Source: Sphingomonas sp. Leaf230 (GTDB taxonomy: Bacteria; Pseudomonadota; Alphaproteobacteria; Sphingomonadales; Sphingomonadaceae). From it: DNA of 64,000 nt. The stretch spans positions 113,033-177,032 of the forward strand of contig NZ_LMKW01000012.1 of the NCBI RefSeq assembly GCF_001421745.1, read 5' to 3'. Shown one piece after another: positions 62,536 through 64,000 of the stretch (position 1 is the first letter of the stretch; every line of letters begins with the position of its first letter). A model generated the notes under the pieces. That model was not told the DNA's origin. It was given only the letters and a program-made list of their open reading frames with translations, and did not search any database. A program made the translations under genes and the position numbers.

Positions 62536-64000
62536 ATGACCCCGCCGCCGCTCCCGATCCTAGCCGTGCTCCCCGACCTCCTCGCCACCCTCCGCGACCG
62601 CACCTCCGCGGTCCTCGTCGCTCCCCCAGGTGCTGGCAAGACCACCGCCGTCGCGCCAGCCCTCCTCACCGAACCCTGGTGCACCGGCGAGATCCTTCTC
62701 CTCTCCCCCCGCCGTCTGGCCGCCCGCGCCGCCGCCGAACGCATGGCCTCGACTGCTGGCGAGCCCGTCGGGCAGACCTTCGGCTACGCGACCCGCATGG
62801 ACAGCAAGCGCTCCACCGCCACTCGCGTGACGGTCATCACCGAGGGCATCTTCGTCGCCCGCATCCAGGCCGATCCCGAACTCGCCGGCGTGTCCGCGGT
62901 CCTGTTCGACGAAGTCCACGAACGCAGTCTGGATGGCGATTTCGGTCTCGCGCTGGCGCTCGACGTGCAAGCCGGCTTCCGCCCCGACCTTCGTATCGTC
63001 GCGATGTCCGCGACGCTCGACGGCGCAAGGTTCGCGGCATTGATGGACGGGGCTCCCGTCATCGAGAGCGAAGGCCGAAGCTACCCGCTGACGCTCCGCC
63101 ACATCGGGCGGCAGGCGGAACTGCGTATCGAGGACTCGGTCGCCGCCGCCATTCGCCGCGCACTCGGCGAAGCGGAGGGCGGCGTGCTCGCCTTCCTCCC
63201 CGGCGTTGCGGAGATCGAACGGACCGCCGATCGCCTCGCCAACCTCCCCGACGGCATTGTCCTGCACGAACTCCACGGTAGCCTCGACCCCGCAGCGCAG
63301 CGCGCCGCGATTCTCCCCGAACCGGACGGCCGGCGGAAAGTCGTGCTCGCCACCAGCATCGCTGAGACCAGCCTGACGCTCGACGGCATCCGTATCGTCG
63401 TCGACTCAGGGCTGGCGAGACGCCCCCGCTACGACCGCGCCGCCGGCATGACGCGCCTGGTCACCGAGCGCGCGAGCCAGGCCGCGGTCACTCAGCGCGC
63501 CGGCCGTGCCGCGCGCATCGGGCCGGGCATCGCGTATCGCTTGTGGGAGGAAGCGGCAACCGCAGGGCTCCCACGCTACGATCCGCCGGAAATCCTGGAG
63601 GCGGACCTGTCCGCGCTGGTGCTGGCGTGCGCATTATGGGGCGTCGGCGATCCGCGCGACCTCCGATGGATCGACCCGCCCCCCGCCGCGGCTATCGACG
63701 AGGCGATGGCGCGGCTGACGACGTTGGAAGCGATCGAAGACGGTCGTCCGACGTCGCACGGCCGCGCGATCGCGAAGCTGCCGATGCCGCCAAGACTGGC
63801 GCACATGCTGCTGCGAGCGGGGGAGCGCGGGTTGGCAAATGTAGCGGCGCAAATCGCGGTGCTGCTAGGCGAACGCGGCATCGGCGGACAGGACGTCGAT
63901 CTGGAAACCCGCCTCCGCCGCTGGAAAACCGAACGCGGTTCAAAGGCGCAGGCGGCAAGAGCGATGGCGGATAGATGGGCGAAACTTGCTCCCCTCCCGC
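62536..64000 (+). CDS. hrpB: ATP-dependent helicase HrpB (runs off the right edge)
   Basis: At least 488 residues of a DEAH-box helicase. Motif I is VLVAPPGAGKTTAV, Ia LLSPRRLAARAAAERM, II VLFDEVHERSLDGDF (DEVH), III MSATLD, V TSIAETSLTLDGI and VI QRAGRAARIGPG. HrpB-type proteins are not well defined functionally (RNA helicase-like). The start at 62536 (MTPPPLPILAVLPDLL) is the standard one. The last 13 bases equal the arm of the ileS-inserted repeat, suggesting a palindromic insertion at about residue 485. Confidence 0.93.
   Translation, partial: MTPPPLPILAVLPDLLATLRDRTSAVLVAPPGAGKTTAVAPALLTEPWCTGEILLLSPRRLAARAAAERMASTAGEPVGQTFGYATRMDSKRSTATRVTVITEGIFVARIQADPELAGVSAVLFDEVHERSLDGDFGLALALDVQAGFRPDLRIVAMSATLDGARFAALMDGAPVIESEGRSYPLTLRHIGRQAELRIEDSVAAAIRRALGEAEGGVLAFLPGVAEIERTADRLANLPDGIVLHELHGSLDPAAQRAAILPEPDGRRKVVLATSIAETSLTLDGIRIVVDSGLARRPRYDRAAGMTRLVTERASQAAVTQRAGRAARIGPGIAYRLWEEAATAGLPRYDPPEILEADLSALVLACALWGVGDPRDLRWIDPPPAAAIDEAMARLTTLEAIEDGRPTSHGRAIAKLPMPPRLAHMLLRAGERGLANVAAQIAVLLGERGIGGQDVDLETRLRRWKTERGSKAQAARAMADRWAKLAPLP
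63988..64000. repeat. Truncated family D arm inside hrpB at the window edge
   Basis: GCTCCCCTCCCGC matches 12 of 12 bases of the left arm of the ileS element from its CTCCCC onward. The window ends before the second half can be checked. Confidence 0.5.

Overview
The window is one stretch of a high-GC alphaproteobacterial chromosome, most likely Sphingomonas or a close relative. The evidence is family-level: a TonB-dependent receptor next to glycoside hydrolases, a TorF-type putative porin, RNase E with a long basic/acidic tail, class II fructose-1,6-bisphosphatase (GlpX), an FeS-type bacterial photolyase, and the ileS-lspA-DUF3035 gene order. No rRNA, tRNA, phage, integrase, transposase or CRISPR array was seen, so this reads as ordinary chromosome with one catabolic island and unusually many palindromic repeats.

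Layout. 1-8 kb: the 5' part of polA, a 2-oxoglutarate/Fe(II) oxygenase, a lipoprotein, a Bcr/CflA-type efflux pump, a very acidic small protein, an outer-membrane protein and a membrane-anchored staphylococcal-nuclease-like protein. 8-19 kb: a plant-polysaccharide (arabinoxylan-type) locus with an esterase-like hydrolase, a TonB receptor, a LacI regulator, GH51, an MFS transporter and GH43. Three near-identical 14-bp palindromes (TGATAACGTTACCA type) lie upstream of the receptor, between lacI and GH51, and upstream of the MFS-GH43 pair, and are the likely LacI operators. 19-32 kb: an LLM-class oxidoreductase, an S8 autotransporter-like protease lipoprotein, HAD-dapD, glpX, a CPBP protease, a CocE-type hydrolase, an ABC exporter pair, and a DsbA-like plus M48 protease pair. 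32-43 kb: rne, a cell-wall amidase, an OPT transporter, and a two-gene carbohydrate module (GH130 plus a glycosyltransferase fused to an alpha/alpha-toroid domain). 43-49 kb: divergent queF/photolyase, sseA-metC, a bluB-like gene without a canonical start, and TorF. 49-64 kb: housekeeping genes (DUF3035 lipoprotein, lspA, ileS, ribF, folA, hemerythrin, thyA, a solo RadC-like JAB protein, a lipobox-bearing methyltransferase, prfB, mrcA, hrpB).

The most distinctive feature is the repeat landscape. At least five families of short palindromic elements, about 55-135 bp and built as two inverted arms around a variable core, fill most of the larger intergenic gaps. One element lies in frame inside ileS and appears to add about 35 residues to isoleucyl-tRNA synthetase. 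The same arm starts at the right edge of the window inside hrpB. No mobilising RAYT-type transposase is present in the window.

All calls are from reading sequence and translations. No database search was run, so family names rest on motifs and overall resemblance.
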